From Streptomyces sp. NRRL S-244 (GTDB lineage: Bacteria; Actinomycetota; Actinomycetes; Streptomycetales; Streptomycetaceae), in assembly GCF_000717915.1 (NCBI RefSeq), contig NZ_JOCX01000024.1, positions 11,808 through 75,807 on the forward strand: a DNA stretch of 64,000 nt. Direction: 5' to 3'. A model generated the notes under the pieces. It did no database searches, was not told the DNA's origin, and saw only the letters and a program-made list of their open reading frames with translations. Made by a program: the position numbers and the translations under genes. Below, in pieces: positions 43,662 to 52,980 of the stretch (its first letter is position 1; the number at the start of each line of letters is the position of its first letter).

Positions 43662-44663
43662 TCAGCGCGCCTCGCGAAGCCAGCCCGCGACCTCAGTCGC
43701 CCAGTACGTCAGGATCGTGTCCGCGCCCGCCCGCTTGATGCCCAGCAGGGTCTCCAGGATGGCCCGGTCGCGCTCGATCCAGCCCTTCTCGGCCGCCGCC
43801 TCGATCATCGCGAACTCGCCGCTGATCTGGTACGCGGCGACGGGTACGTCCACCGCCTGCGCGACCCGGTACAGGACGTCCAGGTACGGGCCGGCCGGCT
43901 TGACCATCACCATGTCCGCGCCCTCCTCCAGGTCGAGCGCCAGCTCGCGCAGCGACTCCCGCGCGTTCGCCGGGTCCTGCTGGTACGTCTTGCGGTCGCC
44001 CTGGAGCGAGGAGGCGACGGCCTCGCGGAACGGCCCGTAGAAGGCCGAGGTGTACTTCGCCGTGTACGCGAGGATCGAGACGTCCTCGTGCCCGGTCTCG
44101 TCGAGCGCGTCGCGGATGACGCCGACCTGCCCGTCCATCATCCCGCTCGGGCCCACCACGTGGACGCCCGCGTCGGCCTGGACCTGCGCCATCTCGGCGT
44201 ACCGCTCCAGCGTGGCGTCGTTGTCGACGCGCCCGTGCTCGTCCAGGACTCCGCAGTGCCCGTGGTCGGTGTACTCGTCCAGGCACAGGTCGGACATGAT
44301 GACGAGGTCGTCGCCGACCTCCGCCTTCACGTCGCGGATGGCGACCTGGAGGATCCCGTCCGGCTCGGTGCCGGCCGTGCCCAGCGCGTCCTTGTTCTCG
44401 TCGGCCGGGACCCCGAAGAGCATGATCCCCGCGACGCCCGCCTCCACCGCTTCCACCGCGGCCTTGCGCAGCGTGTCGCGGGTGTGCTGGACCACGCCCG
44501 GCATCGCCGAGATCGCCAGCGGCTCGGAGATCCCCTCGCGGACGAAGGCGGGCAGGATCAGGTCGGAGGGGTGCAGCCGGTTCTCCGCGACCATCCGCCG
44601 CATCGCCGGGGTGGTGCGCAGCCGGCGGGGCCGCGAGCCGGGGAAGGATCCGTACGCGCTCAT
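43662..44663 (-). CDS. hemB: Delta-aminolevulinic acid dehydratase (porphobilinogen synthase)
   Basis: This 333-residue enzyme joins two aminolevulinate molecules to porphobilinogen in haem synthesis. The active-site lysines are in [12 protein letters not shown] and [12 protein letters not shown]. The [20 protein letters not shown] segment has two cysteines, fewer than in zinc-rich forms, suggesting magnesium dependence. The N-terminus [15 protein letters not shown] and length are standard. In Streptomyces it lies close to rex-hemACD; here the XRE/HEAT genes lie between them. Confidence 0.96.
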   Translation of the reverse strand: MSAYGSFPGSRPRRLRTTPAMRRMVAENRLHPSDLILPAFVREGISEPLAISAMPGVVQHTRDTLRKAAVEAVEAGVAGIMLFGVPADENKDALGTAGTEPDGILQVAIRDVKAEVGDDLVIMSDLCLDEYTDHGHCGVLDEHGRVDNDATLERYAEMAQVQADAGVHVVGPSGMMDGQVGVIRDALDETGHEDVSILAYTAKYTSAFYGPFREAVASSLQGDRKTYQQDPANARESLRELALDLEEGADMVMVKPAGPYLDVLYRVAQAVDVPVAAYQISGEFAMIEAAAEKGWIERDRAILETLLGIKRAGADTILTYWATEVAGWLREAR

Positions 44664-44706
44664 ACTCAGTCGCCTCTTCGAGCCTGGACAGCAGTCGCAC
44701 TCAAGC

Positions 44707-45129
44707 CTAGGGGGTGCCGTGCGAGAAGCCGGTCAGGGCCAGCTCGCACCACACCACCTTGCCGGGCCTGCGCGGCCCGACCCCCCACCGCTCGGCGAGC
44801 GAAGCCACGAGCAGCAGCCCCCGCCCGCCCTCGGCCCCGGGATCCCGGTCCTTCACCTGCGGCAGACCACCCCCGCTGTCGGCCACCTCGACCCGGACCA
44901 TGCCGTCGAAGAGCAGCAGCCGCAGCCGGTAGTACCGGCCGGGCGGCACACCGTGCAGCAGGGCGTTGGTGGCGAGCTCGCTCACGCAGAGCAACAGGTC
45001 GTCCCGGCGGCGTGTGACACCCCACGCGTCAAGTGTCACCGCCGCGAACTCCCTGCTGGAGCCGACGGATTGGCGGCTGCGGGGGAAGTACCGCTCACGC
45101 AGCATGGCCGGATGGATTTCCACGTTCAC
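44707..45129 (-). CDS. ATP-binding protein, HATPase_c anti-sigma/SpoIIAB-like
   Basis: This protein of about 140 residues has the GHKL ATPase blocks: [13 protein letters not shown] (N box), VEVADSGGG (G1-like) and [16 protein letters not shown]. Such small kinases without an HK dimerisation domain are abundant in Streptomyces and often sit beside XRE/DUF397 pairs, as here. The start is uncertain: GTG 45129 or 45123 or ATG 45105 all lack a strong site, and the frame is open to 45363. It diverges from the XRE gene. Confidence 0.8.
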   Translation of the reverse strand: MNVEIHPAMLRERYFPRSRQSVGSSREFAAVTLDAWGVTRRRDDLLLCVSELATNALLHGVPPGRYYRLRLLLFDGMVRVEVADSGGGLPQVKDRDPGAEGGRGLLLVASLAERWGVGPRRPGKVVWCELALTGFSHGTP

Positions 45130-45173
45130 GGGACGATCGTCGCGGTGCGTGACTAGCGTGAGCAAGACGTGCA

Positions 45174-45199
45174 ACCCGTACTCCTTCACGAGTACGGGT
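45174..45199. promoter_or_regulatory. Palindrome in the XRE divergent promoter
   Basis: A perfect 10-bp inverted repeat, ACCCGTACTC/GAGTACGGGT with a 6-nt spacer, lies between the divergent ATP-binding and XRE genes. It may be the XRE autoregulatory operator. Confidence 0.45.
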
Positions 45200-45241
45200 C
45201 GGTGCCGGTATCTCATCTGTGCATGCGGGGAGTTCACAGGT

Positions 45242-46066
45242 ATGCCATCACGCAAGAGCGCCCGACCCAATGAGACGGCGATGAAAATGGTCGGCGCCCA
45301 GGTCGCCGCCGCCCGCGTCTCCAAGGGCTTGACGCAGCGCGCGTTCGCCGATGCTCTGCACATCGATGTTCAGAGCGTCGCCTCCATCGAGCAGGGCCGA
45401 CGGACCTTGATGCCCAGCGTCGCCGAAGCGATGGACCGAGTCCTAGGCCTGCCGGGCCTTCTCACAGTCGCGGCGAACAAGATGCCGCAAGTCGAGGTCA
45501 TCCCGCCCTGGGCGGAGGAATACTTCGCCAGCGAGGCAGAGGCCGTAGCCCTGTCCTGGTACGACGCCGTGCTCGTGCCAGGCCTGCTCCAGACCGAGGA
45601 ATATGCCCGCGCTGTGTTCGGCTGCCGCGTTCCGTACACGGGCGAGGAAAAGATCGAGCTCCAAACAGCGCGCCGCATCAGACGTCAGGAGATCCTGCAC
45701 CGCACCGTCCCGCCCAACCTCGGCTTCATCGTCTCGGAATCGGCACTGCGAGACCGAATCGGCGGCGACGACGTCAGACGGGGCCAGCTACGCCATCTGC
45801 GCGACTGCGCCGACCACCCCGCGGTCTCGTTCCAGGTCCTCCCTCTTGGTCTCACAGCCCACGCAGGCCTCACGGGCTCGTTCGCCCTACTGGAAACACC
45901 CGATCACCAGCATGTCGCGTACTCGGAAAACCAACGCGTCAGCATCGTCGTTCGCGATCCCAACGAGGTCAGCATCCTCGCTCAGAAGTATGCAATGCTG
46001 CGATCCCAGGCCCTCAATGTCACAGACACAAAAGGCCTGTTGGACCGGCTGCTAGGAGAGTCATGA
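45242..46066 (+). CDS. XRE-family helix-turn-helix regulator with DUF5753 domain
   Basis: This 274-residue protein has an HTH domain at about residues 20-80 (VSKGLTQRAFADALHIDVQS) and the DUF5753 domain. The latter includes LVPGLLQTEEYARAVFG and FIVSESALR, and runs to the C-terminus. This is the BldB/WhiJ-type XRE-DUF397 regulatory family of Streptomyces development. GGGGAG lies 9 nt before the ATG at 45242; the longer open frame upstream has no support. The next gene is its DUF397 partner, overlapping by ATGA. Confidence 0.9.
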   Translation: MPSRKSARPNETAMKMVGAQVAAARVSKGLTQRAFADALHIDVQSVASIEQGRRTLMPSVAEAMDRVLGLPGLLTVAANKMPQVEVIPPWAEEYFASEAEAVALSWYDAVLVPGLLQTEEYARAVFGCRVPYTGEEKIELQTARRIRRQEILHRTVPPNLGFIVSESALRDRIGGDDVRRGQLRHLRDCADHPAVSFQVLPLGLTAHAGLTGSFALLETPDHQHVAYSENQRVSIVVRDPNEVSILAQKYAMLRSQALNVTDTKGLLDRLLGES

Positions 46067-46308
46067 GCACCCCACTGAAGTGGTTCAAGTCCAGTTACAG
46101 CGCCAGCGAGGGCGGCCAGTGCCTGGAAGTCACCGTCTCCTGGCGGAAGTCCTCCTACAGCACCGATGAAGGCGACGCCTGCGTCGAAGTAGCCACCTGC
46201 CCCTGCGCCGACACCGTCCACATCCGCGACTCCAAGGTCAGCGACGGCCCCACCCTCGCCCTCGCCCCCGCCGCCTGGGCCGGGCTCACCCGCTGGGTCG
46301 GCCGCTAG
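46063..46308 (+). CDS. DUF397-domain small protein
   Basis: This 81-residue protein has two DUF397 units (WFKSSYSASEGGQCLEV and WRKSSYSTDEGDACVEVA), so the domain is duplicated. The end VHIRDSKVSDGPTLALAP AAW is typical. Proteins of this group act with the adjacent XRE regulator, probably as antagonists. It overlaps the XRE gene at the start and the convergent HEAT-repeat gene by 4 nt at the end. Confidence 0.9.
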   Translation: MSTPLKWFKSSYSASEGGQCLEVTVSWRKSSYSTDEGDACVEVATCPCADTVHIRDSKVSDGPTLALAPAAWAGLTRWVGR

Positions 46309-47411
46309 AGGTTCCGCCACCGGCCGCTGCGGCGGTGGTCGTGCTCGTGCTGCGGGCCCAGCGGGCCCACCCGCTCGTACGCCTCCCGCGTGCGCGGGTC
46401 GTCGCGCAGGGCGAGGCCGTACGCGCCCTCCAGGCGTAGCTCCTGGTCCTCCTCCGCGAGCAGCACCACCAGTGCCTCCGCGGCCTCCGGCGTGCGGTCG
46501 TCGCCCGCGGCCAGCGCGGCCGCCGCCGTGGCCCGTACGCCGTGCTCCGGATCACGGACCAGGCCGAGCACCACCGCCCGGACCTCCGGCCCGGCGTCCC
46601 GCTCCCGGCCGAGCCTGCCTCCGGCAGCCGCCCGCACCTCCGGGTCCGTGTCCCGCGCCAGGGCGATCAGGGTGGCGGTCGCCTCCGGCGACAGCGGGGC
46701 GTCGAAGAGGTACGGCACCTCCCGCCGCACCCGCGGGTCCGGGTGCCCGGCGTGGCGCAGCCCGAGGGATTCGTCGTACCCGTCGTCCGAAACGGCGTCG
46801 AGCACCGCGGCGAGCACCCCGCCGTCCGTCTCCTCCAGCGCCCAGGCCTTGAAGAGGTCGGCCTCCTCCTCTTGGTACGGGTTCACGCCGAGGCTGATCG
46901 ACAGGTCCCGGTCCCCGCTCCGCAGGTAGTCGACCACGAACCGGCGGTGGTCGGGCGACGGATGGTGCCGGAAGGCCACCACCGCCGACCAGGTCTGCCG
47001 GTCGCGGCGTTGCACGAGCCACAAGCAGGAAGCGGACCAGTCCACATGGCAGACGTCGGGGTGCCGGACGGCCCGGGCCACCAGCTCCTCCACCGGCGTC
47101 GGGATCCGTAAAGCCCGCTCCAGCTTCGTCAGGACGGCCCCGTGGCCCGCCCGGACCGTCGCGCCGCCGAGCGAGACCTGCCCGACGTCGCACCACTCCT
47201 CCTCGGCGGACGACCACTGCGCCGGGCCCGTCGCCCCGGTGCGGCGGCGCAGCTCCTCCTCCGCGCCCGCCCCGTACCAGTGCCGGGCCGCCGTGCACAG
47301 CAGCTCGGCCCTCCCCGGATCCGCCCCCGCCTCCAGCAGCGTGCGGACCGCCTCCGCGTCCCCGGCCCGTACCGCCGCTGCGAGCCGCCGGCCGGCGTCC
47401 TGCTCCGTCAT
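46305..47411 (-). CDS. HEAT-repeat protein
   Basis: This 368-residue soluble protein starts with an ankyrin-like helix pair (AVRAGDAEAVRTLLEAGADP). It ends with several HEAT-type repeats (HPDPRVRREVPYLFDAPLSP, DTDPEVRAAAGGRLGRERD, DPEHGVRATAAAALAAGDD). Such proteins bind other proteins. No enzyme motif is visible, and it is not part of haem synthesis despite its position downstream of hemD. Confidence 0.82.
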   Translation of the reverse strand: MTEQDAGRRLAAAVRAGDAEAVRTLLEAGADPGRAELLCTAARHWYGAGAEEELRRRTGATGPAQWSSAEEEWCDVGQVSLGGATVRAGHGAVLTKLERALRIPTPVEELVARAVRHPDVCHVDWSASCLWLVQRRDRQTWSAVVAFRHHPSPDHRRFVVDYLRSGDRDLSISLGVNPYQEEEADLFKAWALEETDGGVLAAVLDAVSDDGYDESLGLRHAGHPDPRVRREVPYLFDAPLSPEATATLIALARDTDPEVRAAAGGRLGRERDAGPEVRAVVLGLVRDPEHGVRATAAAALAAGDDRTPEAAEALVVLLAEEDQELRLEGAYGLALRDDPRTREAYERVGPLGPQHEHDHRRSGRWRNL

Positions 47412-47476
47412 CGGTCCCCCGTTCCCCGGCGAAGATCCTCGCCGGAGCCTGCCGCCGGCACCACCGGATACGCCGC

Positions 47477-47506
47477 GGGGCCCGGACGCGGGTGCGTCCG
47501 GGCCCC
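47477..47506 (-). terminator. Terminator of the rex-hemACD operon
   Basis: A perfect 13-bp stem (47477-47489 with 47494-47506, 4-nt loop) lies 20 nt downstream of the hemD stop on the minus strand. Confidence 0.75.
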
Positions 47507-47526
47507 GGGGCGAACCTCGCCCGGCG

Positions 47527-49194
47527 TCAGGTCGTACGGCGCCGGCGGGCGCCCGGCCGGCGCTCGCTCGGCCGGGACACCGACTCGCCGGCCTCCTTGG
47601 CCGCCTCGCGGCGCGCGGCCCCGTACTCGGCCAGGGCCTCCGCCAGCTTGCTCACGCTCGGCTCCGGCGACAGGACGTCGACCCGCAGGCCGTGCTCCTC
47701 CGCCGTCTTGGCCGTGGCCGGCCCGATGCAGGCGATGACGGTGACGTTGTGCGGCTTGCCGGCGATGCCCACCAGGTTGCGCACCGTGCTCGACGACGTG
47801 AAGAGAACGGCGTCGAAGCCGCCGCCCTTGATCGCCTCGCGCGTGTCCGCCGGCGGCGGCGACGCGCGCACGGTCCGGTAGGCGGTGACGTCGTCGACCT
47901 CCCACCCGAGCTCTATCAGGCCCGCGACCAGCGTCTCGGTCGCGATGTCGGCCCGCGGCAGGAAGACGCGGTCGATCGGGTCGAAGACCGGGTCGTACGG
48001 CGGCCAGTCCTCCAGCAGCCCGGCCGCGGACTGCTCGCCGCTCGGCACCAGGTCCGGCTTGACGCCGAACTCGACCAGCGCGGCGGCGGTCTGCTCGCCC
48101 ACGGCGGCGACCTTGATGCCCGCGAAGGCCCGGGCGTCGAGCCCGTACTCCTCGAACTTCTCCCGGACGGCCTTCACCGCGTTCACGCTGGTGAAGGCGA
48201 TCCACTCGTAGCGTCCGGTGACGAGCCCCTTCACGGCCCGCTCCATCTGCTGCGGGGTGCGCGGCGGCTCCACGGCGATGGTCGGCACCTCGTGCGGCAC
48301 CGCACCGTACGAACGCAGCTGGTCGGAGAGCGAAGCGGCCTGCTCCTTAGTGCGCGGTACGAGGACCCGCCAGCCGAACAGCGGCTTCGACTCGAACCAG
48401 GCCAGCTCCTCGCGCCGCGCGGCGGCGCCCTGCTCACCGACCACGGCTATGACCGGCCGGGCGCCCTCGGGCGACGGGAGCACCTTGCCCTGCTTGAACA
48501 CCTGGGCGATGGTCCCGAGGGTGGCGTTCCAGGTCCGCTGGCGGGTCGTCGTACCGGCGACGGTCACCGTGAGCGGGGTGTCGGCCCCGCGTCCGGCGGA
48601 CACCAGCTCGGCGGCGGCGCTCGCGACGGTCTCCAGCGTCGCCGAGACGACGAGGGTGCCGTCGCTGGCGCCGACCTCGCTCCAGCAGCGCGCGGAGGCG
48701 TTGCGCGCGTCCACGAACCGCACGTCGGCACCCTGGCGGCCGCGCAACGGCACACCCGCGTACGCGGGTACGCCGACGGCGGTCGCGACACCGGGCACCA
48801 CCTCGAAGGGGATGCCTTCGGTCGCGCAGGCGAGCATCTCCTCGGCCGCGTTTCCGTCGAGCCCGGGGTCGCCGGTGACGGCACGGACGACCCGCCTGCC
48901 GGAGCGCGCGGCCTCCATGACAAGATTGGCGGCATCTCGGATCACCGGGACACCGGCGGCTGCTGACACTTCGTCAGCAATCGTCAGCTGTGGCGTGTCC
49001 ACTCCCGCGCGCGCATGCGTGCGTACGACCTCGAGCACCTCGGGCTCCGCGATCAGTACGTCCGCGGCCGCGAGCGCCTCGACGGCGCGGAGCGTCAGCA
49101 GACCCGGGTCGCCGGGGCCGGCACCGAGGAAGGTGACGTGCCCGTGTGCGGCGACGACCGGAAAAGCGGAGGTGGTCGGACGTGAGGGGTTCAA
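47527..49194 (-). CDS. hemD: Uroporphyrinogen-III methyltransferase/synthase fusion (CobA-HemD)
   Basis: This 555-residue two-domain protein starts with a SAM-dependent uroporphyrinogen methyltransferase-like domain (VTFLGAGPGDPGLLTLRAVE, VTGDPGLDG, PVIAVVGEQG; about 17-255). A uroporphyrinogen-III synthase domain follows (RVLVPRTKEQAASLSDQL, WIAFTSVNAVKAV, VLFTSSSTVRNL; about 275-530), and the tail is basic. The second domain closes the tetrapyrrole ring; the first normally leads to sirohaem or cobalamin. The methyltransferase domain has changes from strict CobA (ARNASARC region), so its activity is less certain. The start overlaps the hemC stop (ATGA). Confidence 0.93.
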   Translation of the reverse strand: MNPSRPTTSAFPVVAAHGHVTFLGAGPGDPGLLTLRAVEALAAADVLIAEPEVLEVVRTHARAGVDTPQLTIADEVSAAAGVPVIRDAANLVMEAARSGRRVVRAVTGDPGLDGNAAEEMLACATEGIPFEVVPGVATAVGVPAYAGVPLRGRQGADVRFVDARNASARCWSEVGASDGTLVVSATLETVASAAAELVSAGRGADTPLTVTVAGTTTRQRTWNATLGTIAQVFKQGKVLPSPEGARPVIAVVGEQGAAARREELAWFESKPLFGWRVLVPRTKEQAASLSDQLRSYGAVPHEVPTIAVEPPRTPQQMERAVKGLVTGRYEWIAFTSVNAVKAVREKFEEYGLDARAFAGIKVAAVGEQTAAALVEFGVKPDLVPSGEQSAAGLLEDWPPYDPVFDPIDRVFLPRADIATETLVAGLIELGWEVDDVTAYRTVRASPPPADTREAIKGGGFDAVLFTSSSTVRNLVGIAGKPHNVTVIACIGPATAKTAEEHGLRVDVLSPEPSVSKLAEALAEYGAARREAAKEAGESVSRPSERRPGARRRRTT

Positions 49195-50159
49195 AGCGAT
49201 CGCTCCCCCATCAGACCGGCCGCGCCCTTGGCCAGCATCTCGTCCGCGAGTTCGCGGCCGAGCGCCATGGCCTCGTCGTACGACTGGGGCACGGGACCGG
49301 TGGTGGACAGCTGCACGAGCGTCGAGCCGTCGAGGGTTCCGACGACGCCGCGCAGGCGCATTTCATTGACAACCTGGCCGTCGGCCAGGAGATCGGCGAG
49401 CGCGCCCACGGGCGCGCTGCAGCCGGCCTCCAGGGCGGCGAGCAGGGAACGCTCGGCGGTCACGGCGGCCCGGGTGTGCGGGTCGTCGAGCTCGGCGAGC
49501 GAAGCGATGAGCTCCGTGTTCGAAGCGAGGCACTCCACGGCCAGGGCGCCCTGGCCCGGAGCCGGCAGCACGCTGTCCACGGACAGCAGGTCGGTCGCCT
49601 CGTCACCGCGGCCGATCCGGTTCAGCCCGGCGGCGGCCAGGACGACGGCGTCCAGCTCGCCGTCGCGCACGAAGCCGATCCGCGTGTCCACGTTCCCGCG
49701 GATGGCGACCGTCTCGATGCGCTTGCCGAGGGCGCGCGCGTAGTGGTTCAGCTGCGCCGTGCGGCGCGGCGAACCGGTGCCGATGCGGGCACCGTCGGGC
49801 AGCTGCTCGAAGGTCAGCCCGTCACGGGCGACCAGCGCGTCACGCGGGTCCTCGCGCAGCGGCATGGCCGCGATCACGAGTTCCTCGGGCTGCGCGGTCG
49901 GCAGGTCCTTCAGCGAGTGGACGGCGAAGTCGACCTCGCCGCGCAGCAGCGCGTCGCGCAGCGCCGTGACGAACACGCCGGTGCCGCCGATCTGCGCGAG
50001 GTTCTCACGGGACACGTCACCGTACGTCGTGATCTCCACGAGCTCGACGGGCCGGCCGGTGATCGCCCGTACCGCGTCGGCGACATGGCCGGACTGGGAC
50101 ATGGCCAGCTTGCTGCGCCGCGTGCCCAGCCGAAGTGGCTGGTCGAGACGTGGATTCAT
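49191..50159 (-). CDS. hemC: Porphobilinogen deaminase (hydroxymethylbilane synthase)
   Basis: This 322-residue enzyme polymerises four porphobilinogens. It starts LRLGTRRSKLAMSQSGHVAD and includes HSLKDLPT and GSPRRTAQL. The dipyrromethane-cofactor cysteine is in LEAGCSAPVGA (near residue 245). It overlaps hemD downstream and hemA upstream by 4 nt each, so the three are co-translated. Length and motifs are normal. Confidence 0.96.
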   Translation of the reverse strand: MNPRLDQPLRLGTRRSKLAMSQSGHVADAVRAITGRPVELVEITTYGDVSRENLAQIGGTGVFVTALRDALLRGEVDFAVHSLKDLPTAQPEELVIAAMPLREDPRDALVARDGLTFEQLPDGARIGTGSPRRTAQLNHYARALGKRIETVAIRGNVDTRIGFVRDGELDAVVLAAAGLNRIGRGDEATDLLSVDSVLPAPGQGALAVECLASNTELIASLAELDDPHTRAAVTAERSLLAALEAGCSAPVGALADLLADGQVVNEMRLRGVVGTLDGSTLVQLSTTGPVPQSYDEAMALGRELADEMLAKGAAGLMGERSL

Positions 50160-51874
50160 GATGCCCGTCCTGAGTCGTCGTTCTTGTCTGCCGCATCCGC
50201 CCGGCTGACGGAGGCCACCGTCTGCGGGTCGAGATCGAAGAGTTCGCGCAGCGCCTCCGCGTACCCGGCGCCACCGGGCTCGCTGGCGAGCTGCTTGACG
50301 CGCACGGTCGGCGCGTGGAGGAGCTTGTCGACGACGCGGCGCACGGTCTGGGTGACCTCGGCCCGCTGCCGTTCGTCCAAGTCCGGGAGCCGCCCGTCGA
50401 GCCGCGCCACTTCCATGGCCACGACCTCGGCGGCCATCGCCCGCAGGGCGACGACGGTCGGCGTGATGTGCGCGGCCCGCTGGGCGGCGCCGAAGGCGGC
50501 CACCTCTTCGGCGACTATCCCGCGTACGGCGTCCACGTCGGCCGCCATCGGCGCGTCGGCCGAAGCCTCCGCGAGCGACTCGATGTCGACGAGCCGCACG
50601 CCCGGGATCCGGTGCACCGCGGCGTCGATGTCGCGCGGCATGGCCAGGTCCAGCAGGGCCAGCCGTACGGGCGCCACGTCGACCTGGCTGCGGGCGCCCC
50701 GGCGGGGCTGCCGCTGCGCGGCGGCCTCACCCTGGTCGGCCCAGGTGCCGTGCAGTTCGAGGGAGTTGGCGTCGACCCCGGTGAGCGCGGCCCGCCCGTC
50801 CCCGGCCGGCACCTCGACGGGGCACCCGTCCCGCTCGCCGGTCCCGGGCACGATGGTCCGCGCCACCCCGCCGTCGGCCAGCCGCACCCCGGCCGCGGCG
50901 GCGGCCACCAGCCGCGCCACGACCTCGGCATCGGCCAGCCCGGCGCCGGCCACATCCAGCCCCGCCGGCGTTTGAGGCGCGGGGTCCGGGGCGGAGCCCC
51001 GGTAATCGGGAAGGGGCGGGGAGGCGACGAGCCCCGCAGGGCCCTCCACAGCAGCCGCAACATCCTCGCCGGTCAGCACCAGCCCCGTGGCCCCCGTACA
51101 GGAAACGACCACGTCGACTCGTGTCAGCTCGTCGACCACCGAAGCCATCGGAACGGACCTGGCCACCACCCCAGTGCCTGAGGCAACCAGAATCTCGACC
51201 AACCGCTCCGCCCGCTCGGCGGTCCGGTTCGCCACCACGACCTCGGCCACGCCGACCCGCGCCAGCGTCGCCGCCGCCAGCGACGACATCGACCCGGCCC
51301 CGATCACGAGCGCCCGCTTGTCCTTGGCCCACACGTCCACCGGAAGGTGCACGGCGAGCTGCTCCAGCCCGAACGTCACCAGCGACTGCCCGGCCCGGTC
51401 GATCCCGGTCTCCGAGTGCGCCCGCTTGCCGACGCGCAGCGCCTGCTGGAAGAGGTCGTTGATCAGGCGCCCGGCCGTGTGCAGCTCCTGCCCCAGCGCC
51501 AGCGCGTCCTTGATCTGCCCGAGGATCTGGCCCTCGCCGACCACCATCGAGTCCAGTCCGCACGCCACCGAGAACAGGTGGTGGACGGCCCGGTCCTCGT
51601 AGTGGACGTAGAGGTACGGGGTGAGCTCCTCCAGCGCCACCCCGCTGTGCTGCGCGAGCAGGGTCGACAGCTCGGCGACACCGGCGTGGAACTTGTCCAC
51701 GTCCGCGTACAGCTCGATCCGGTTGCACGTGGCGAGCACCGCCGCCTCCGCCGCCGGCTCCGCGGCCAGCGTGTCGTGCAGCAGCTTGACCTTGGCATCG
51801 GCGGACAGCGAGGCGCGCTCCAGCACGCTCACCGGCGCACTGCGGTGGCTCAGCCCTACGACGAGCAGACTCAT
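50156..51874 (-). CDS. hemA: Glutamyl-tRNA reductase
   Basis: This 572-residue enzyme starts haem synthesis by reducing glutamyl-tRNA. The nucleophile Cys50 is in VLATCNRIELYAD. The NADPH domain holds VIGAGSMSSLAAATL, and the C-terminal dimerisation helix is intact. It is longer than typical bacterial HemA (about 420-450) because of an insert of about 100 residues after VDVVVSCTGAT. Part of that insert is encoded by a repeat-like palindromic element (50959-51018). The gene lies directly behind rex and overlaps it by 4 nt. Confidence 0.96.
   Translation of the reverse strand: MSLLVVGLSHRSAPVSVLERASLSADAKVKLLHDTLAAEPAAEAAVLATCNRIELYADVDKFHAGVAELSTLLAQHSGVALEELTPYLYVHYEDRAVHHLFSVACGLDSMVVGEGQILGQIKDALALGQELHTAGRLINDLFQQALRVGKRAHSETGIDRAGQSLVTFGLEQLAVHLPVDVWAKDKRALVIGAGSMSSLAAATLARVGVAEVVVANRTAERAERLVEILVASGTGVVARSVPMASVVDELTRVDVVVSCTGATGLVLTGEDVAAAVEGPAGLVASPPLPDYRGSAPDPAPQTPAGLDVAGAGLADAEVVARLVAAAAAGVRLADGGVARTIVPGTGERDGCPVEVPAGDGRAALTGVDANSLELHGTWADQGEAAAQRQPRRGARSQVDVAPVRLALLDLAMPRDIDAAVHRIPGVRLVDIESLAEASADAPMAADVDAVRGIVAEEVAAFGAAQRAAHITPTVVALRAMAAEVVAMEVARLDGRLPDLDERQRAEVTQTVRRVVDKLLHAPTVRVKQLASEPGGAGYAEALRELFDLDPQTVASVSRADAADKNDDSGRAS
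50959..51018. repeat. REP-like GC palindromic element inside hemA
   Basis: GCCCCGCCGGCGTTTGAGG, then a GGGGTCCG...CGGAGCCCC hairpin and an AATCGGGAAGGGGCGGG tail resemble an intergenic repeat that I recall as dispersed in Streptomyces genomes. Here it lies in frame in the hemA insert and encodes the PDYRGSAPDPAPQTPAGLD region. Confidence 0.6.
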
Positions 51875-52707
51875 GCCGGCATCACCGCCGGGACGTCGCC
51901 CTCGGGGCCGTTCTTGCGCGCGACGGCGGCGGCCCGCCCGGCCGGCGGCTCGACGGCCGCGGCGGGGGCCGCACCGGAACCGACGCCCGCGGCATCGGCG
52001 AGGTCCGCGTCACCGGGGACGGAGGCACCGGCCGCGGCCGCCTCCTCCCCCGCCTTGCGCTGCTCGTGGAAGGCCAGGATCTGGAGCTCGATCGACAGGT
52101 CGACCTTGCGTACGTCCACGCCGTCCGGCACCGACAGGACGGTCGGCGCGAAGTTCAGGATGGAGGTGACGCCGGCGGCGATCAGCCGCTCGCTCACCTG
52201 CTGGGCCGCGCCCGCCGGGGTCGCGATGACGCCGATCGAGACACCGTTCTCCTCGATGATCTTTTCGAGGTCGTCGGTGTGCTGCACCGGCATGCCGGCG
52301 ACCGGCCGTCCGGCCATCGCGGGGTCGGCGTCGATGAGCGCCGCGACGCGGAACCCGCGCGCGGAGAAGCCGCCGTAGTTGGCGAGGGCCGCGCCGAGGT
52401 TGCCGATGCCGACGATCACGACCGGCCAGTCCTGGGTCAGGCCCAGTTCGCGGGAGATCTGGTAGACGAGGTACTCGACGTCGTAGCCGACGCCGCGCGT
52501 CCCGTACGAACCCAGGTAGGAGAAGTCCTTGCGGAGCTTGGCGGAGTTGACTCCGGCGGCCGCCGCGAGCTCCTCGGAGGACACCGTGGGCACCGATCGC
52601 TCGGAGAGCGCGGTGAGTGCGCGCAAGTACAGCGGAAGCCGGGCGACAGTGGCCTCGGGAATACCTCGGCTGCGGGTCGCCGGTCGGTGAGTTCGGCCAG
52701 TTGCCAC
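51871..52707 (-). CDS. rex: Redox-sensing transcriptional repressor Rex
   Basis: This 278-residue regulator has a winged-helix DNA-binding domain (SSEELAAAAGVNSAKLRKDF, about 43-62) and a Rossmann NAD(H) domain (VVIVGIGNLGAALANYGGF). It senses the NADH/NAD ratio and releases DNA when NADH is high. It matches the known Streptomyces Rex almost throughout, with an Ala/Pro-rich variable tail ending DVPAVMPA. The GTG at 52707 has AGGAG just upstream; the frame is open to 52920 but that part is the promoter. It heads the rex-hemACD operon. Confidence 0.97.
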   Translation of the reverse strand: MATGRTHRPATRSRGIPEATVARLPLYLRALTALSERSVPTVSSEELAAAAGVNSAKLRKDFSYLGSYGTRGVGYDVEYLVYQISRELGLTQDWPVVIVGIGNLGAALANYGGFSARGFRVAALIDADPAMAGRPVAGMPVQHTDDLEKIIEENGVSIGVIATPAGAAQQVSERLIAAGVTSILNFAPTVLSVPDGVDVRKVDLSIELQILAFHEQRKAGEEAAAAGASVPGDADLADAAGVGSGAAPAAAVEPPAGRAAAVARKNGPEGDVPAVMPA

Positions 52708-52783
52708 GATGCTCCTGCGGGATGAGCGGGGCTGCAGGCGGTCACTTGTCCCAAGACCGCCCCGTCGAATGCAGGCTATGTCT

Positions 52784-52801
52784 TTGTGAACGCGTGCACA
52801 A
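52784..52801 (-). promoter_or_regulatory. Rex operator (ROP) upstream of rex
   Basis: TTGTGAACGCGTGCACAA is an 18-bp near-palindrome with one half-site mismatch. It matches the Rex consensus TGTGAA-N6-TTCACA closely. It lies 77 nt upstream of the rex GTG and should give autoregulation of rex-hemACD. Confidence 0.85.
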
Positions 52802-52980
52802 AGATTGTGTCCGCTTTGTCCGAGCAAAGTGACCGGGGTCACGCGGTCCGGGCATGCAGGGCGGGAACCCACAACACGCCGAACCCGTTCAAATCCCGAG
52901 GGGGGCAAAACGGTACACACTCCTCATCGATACGCCCCCGAGACCCCACAAATCGCCCATGATGGTAACCGGCCGGAGGC

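Noticed and set aside
46305..47411. Haem-synthesis gene downstream of hemD
   Set aside because: The protein consists of HEAT-type repeats without enzyme motifs, and a terminator separates it from hemD.
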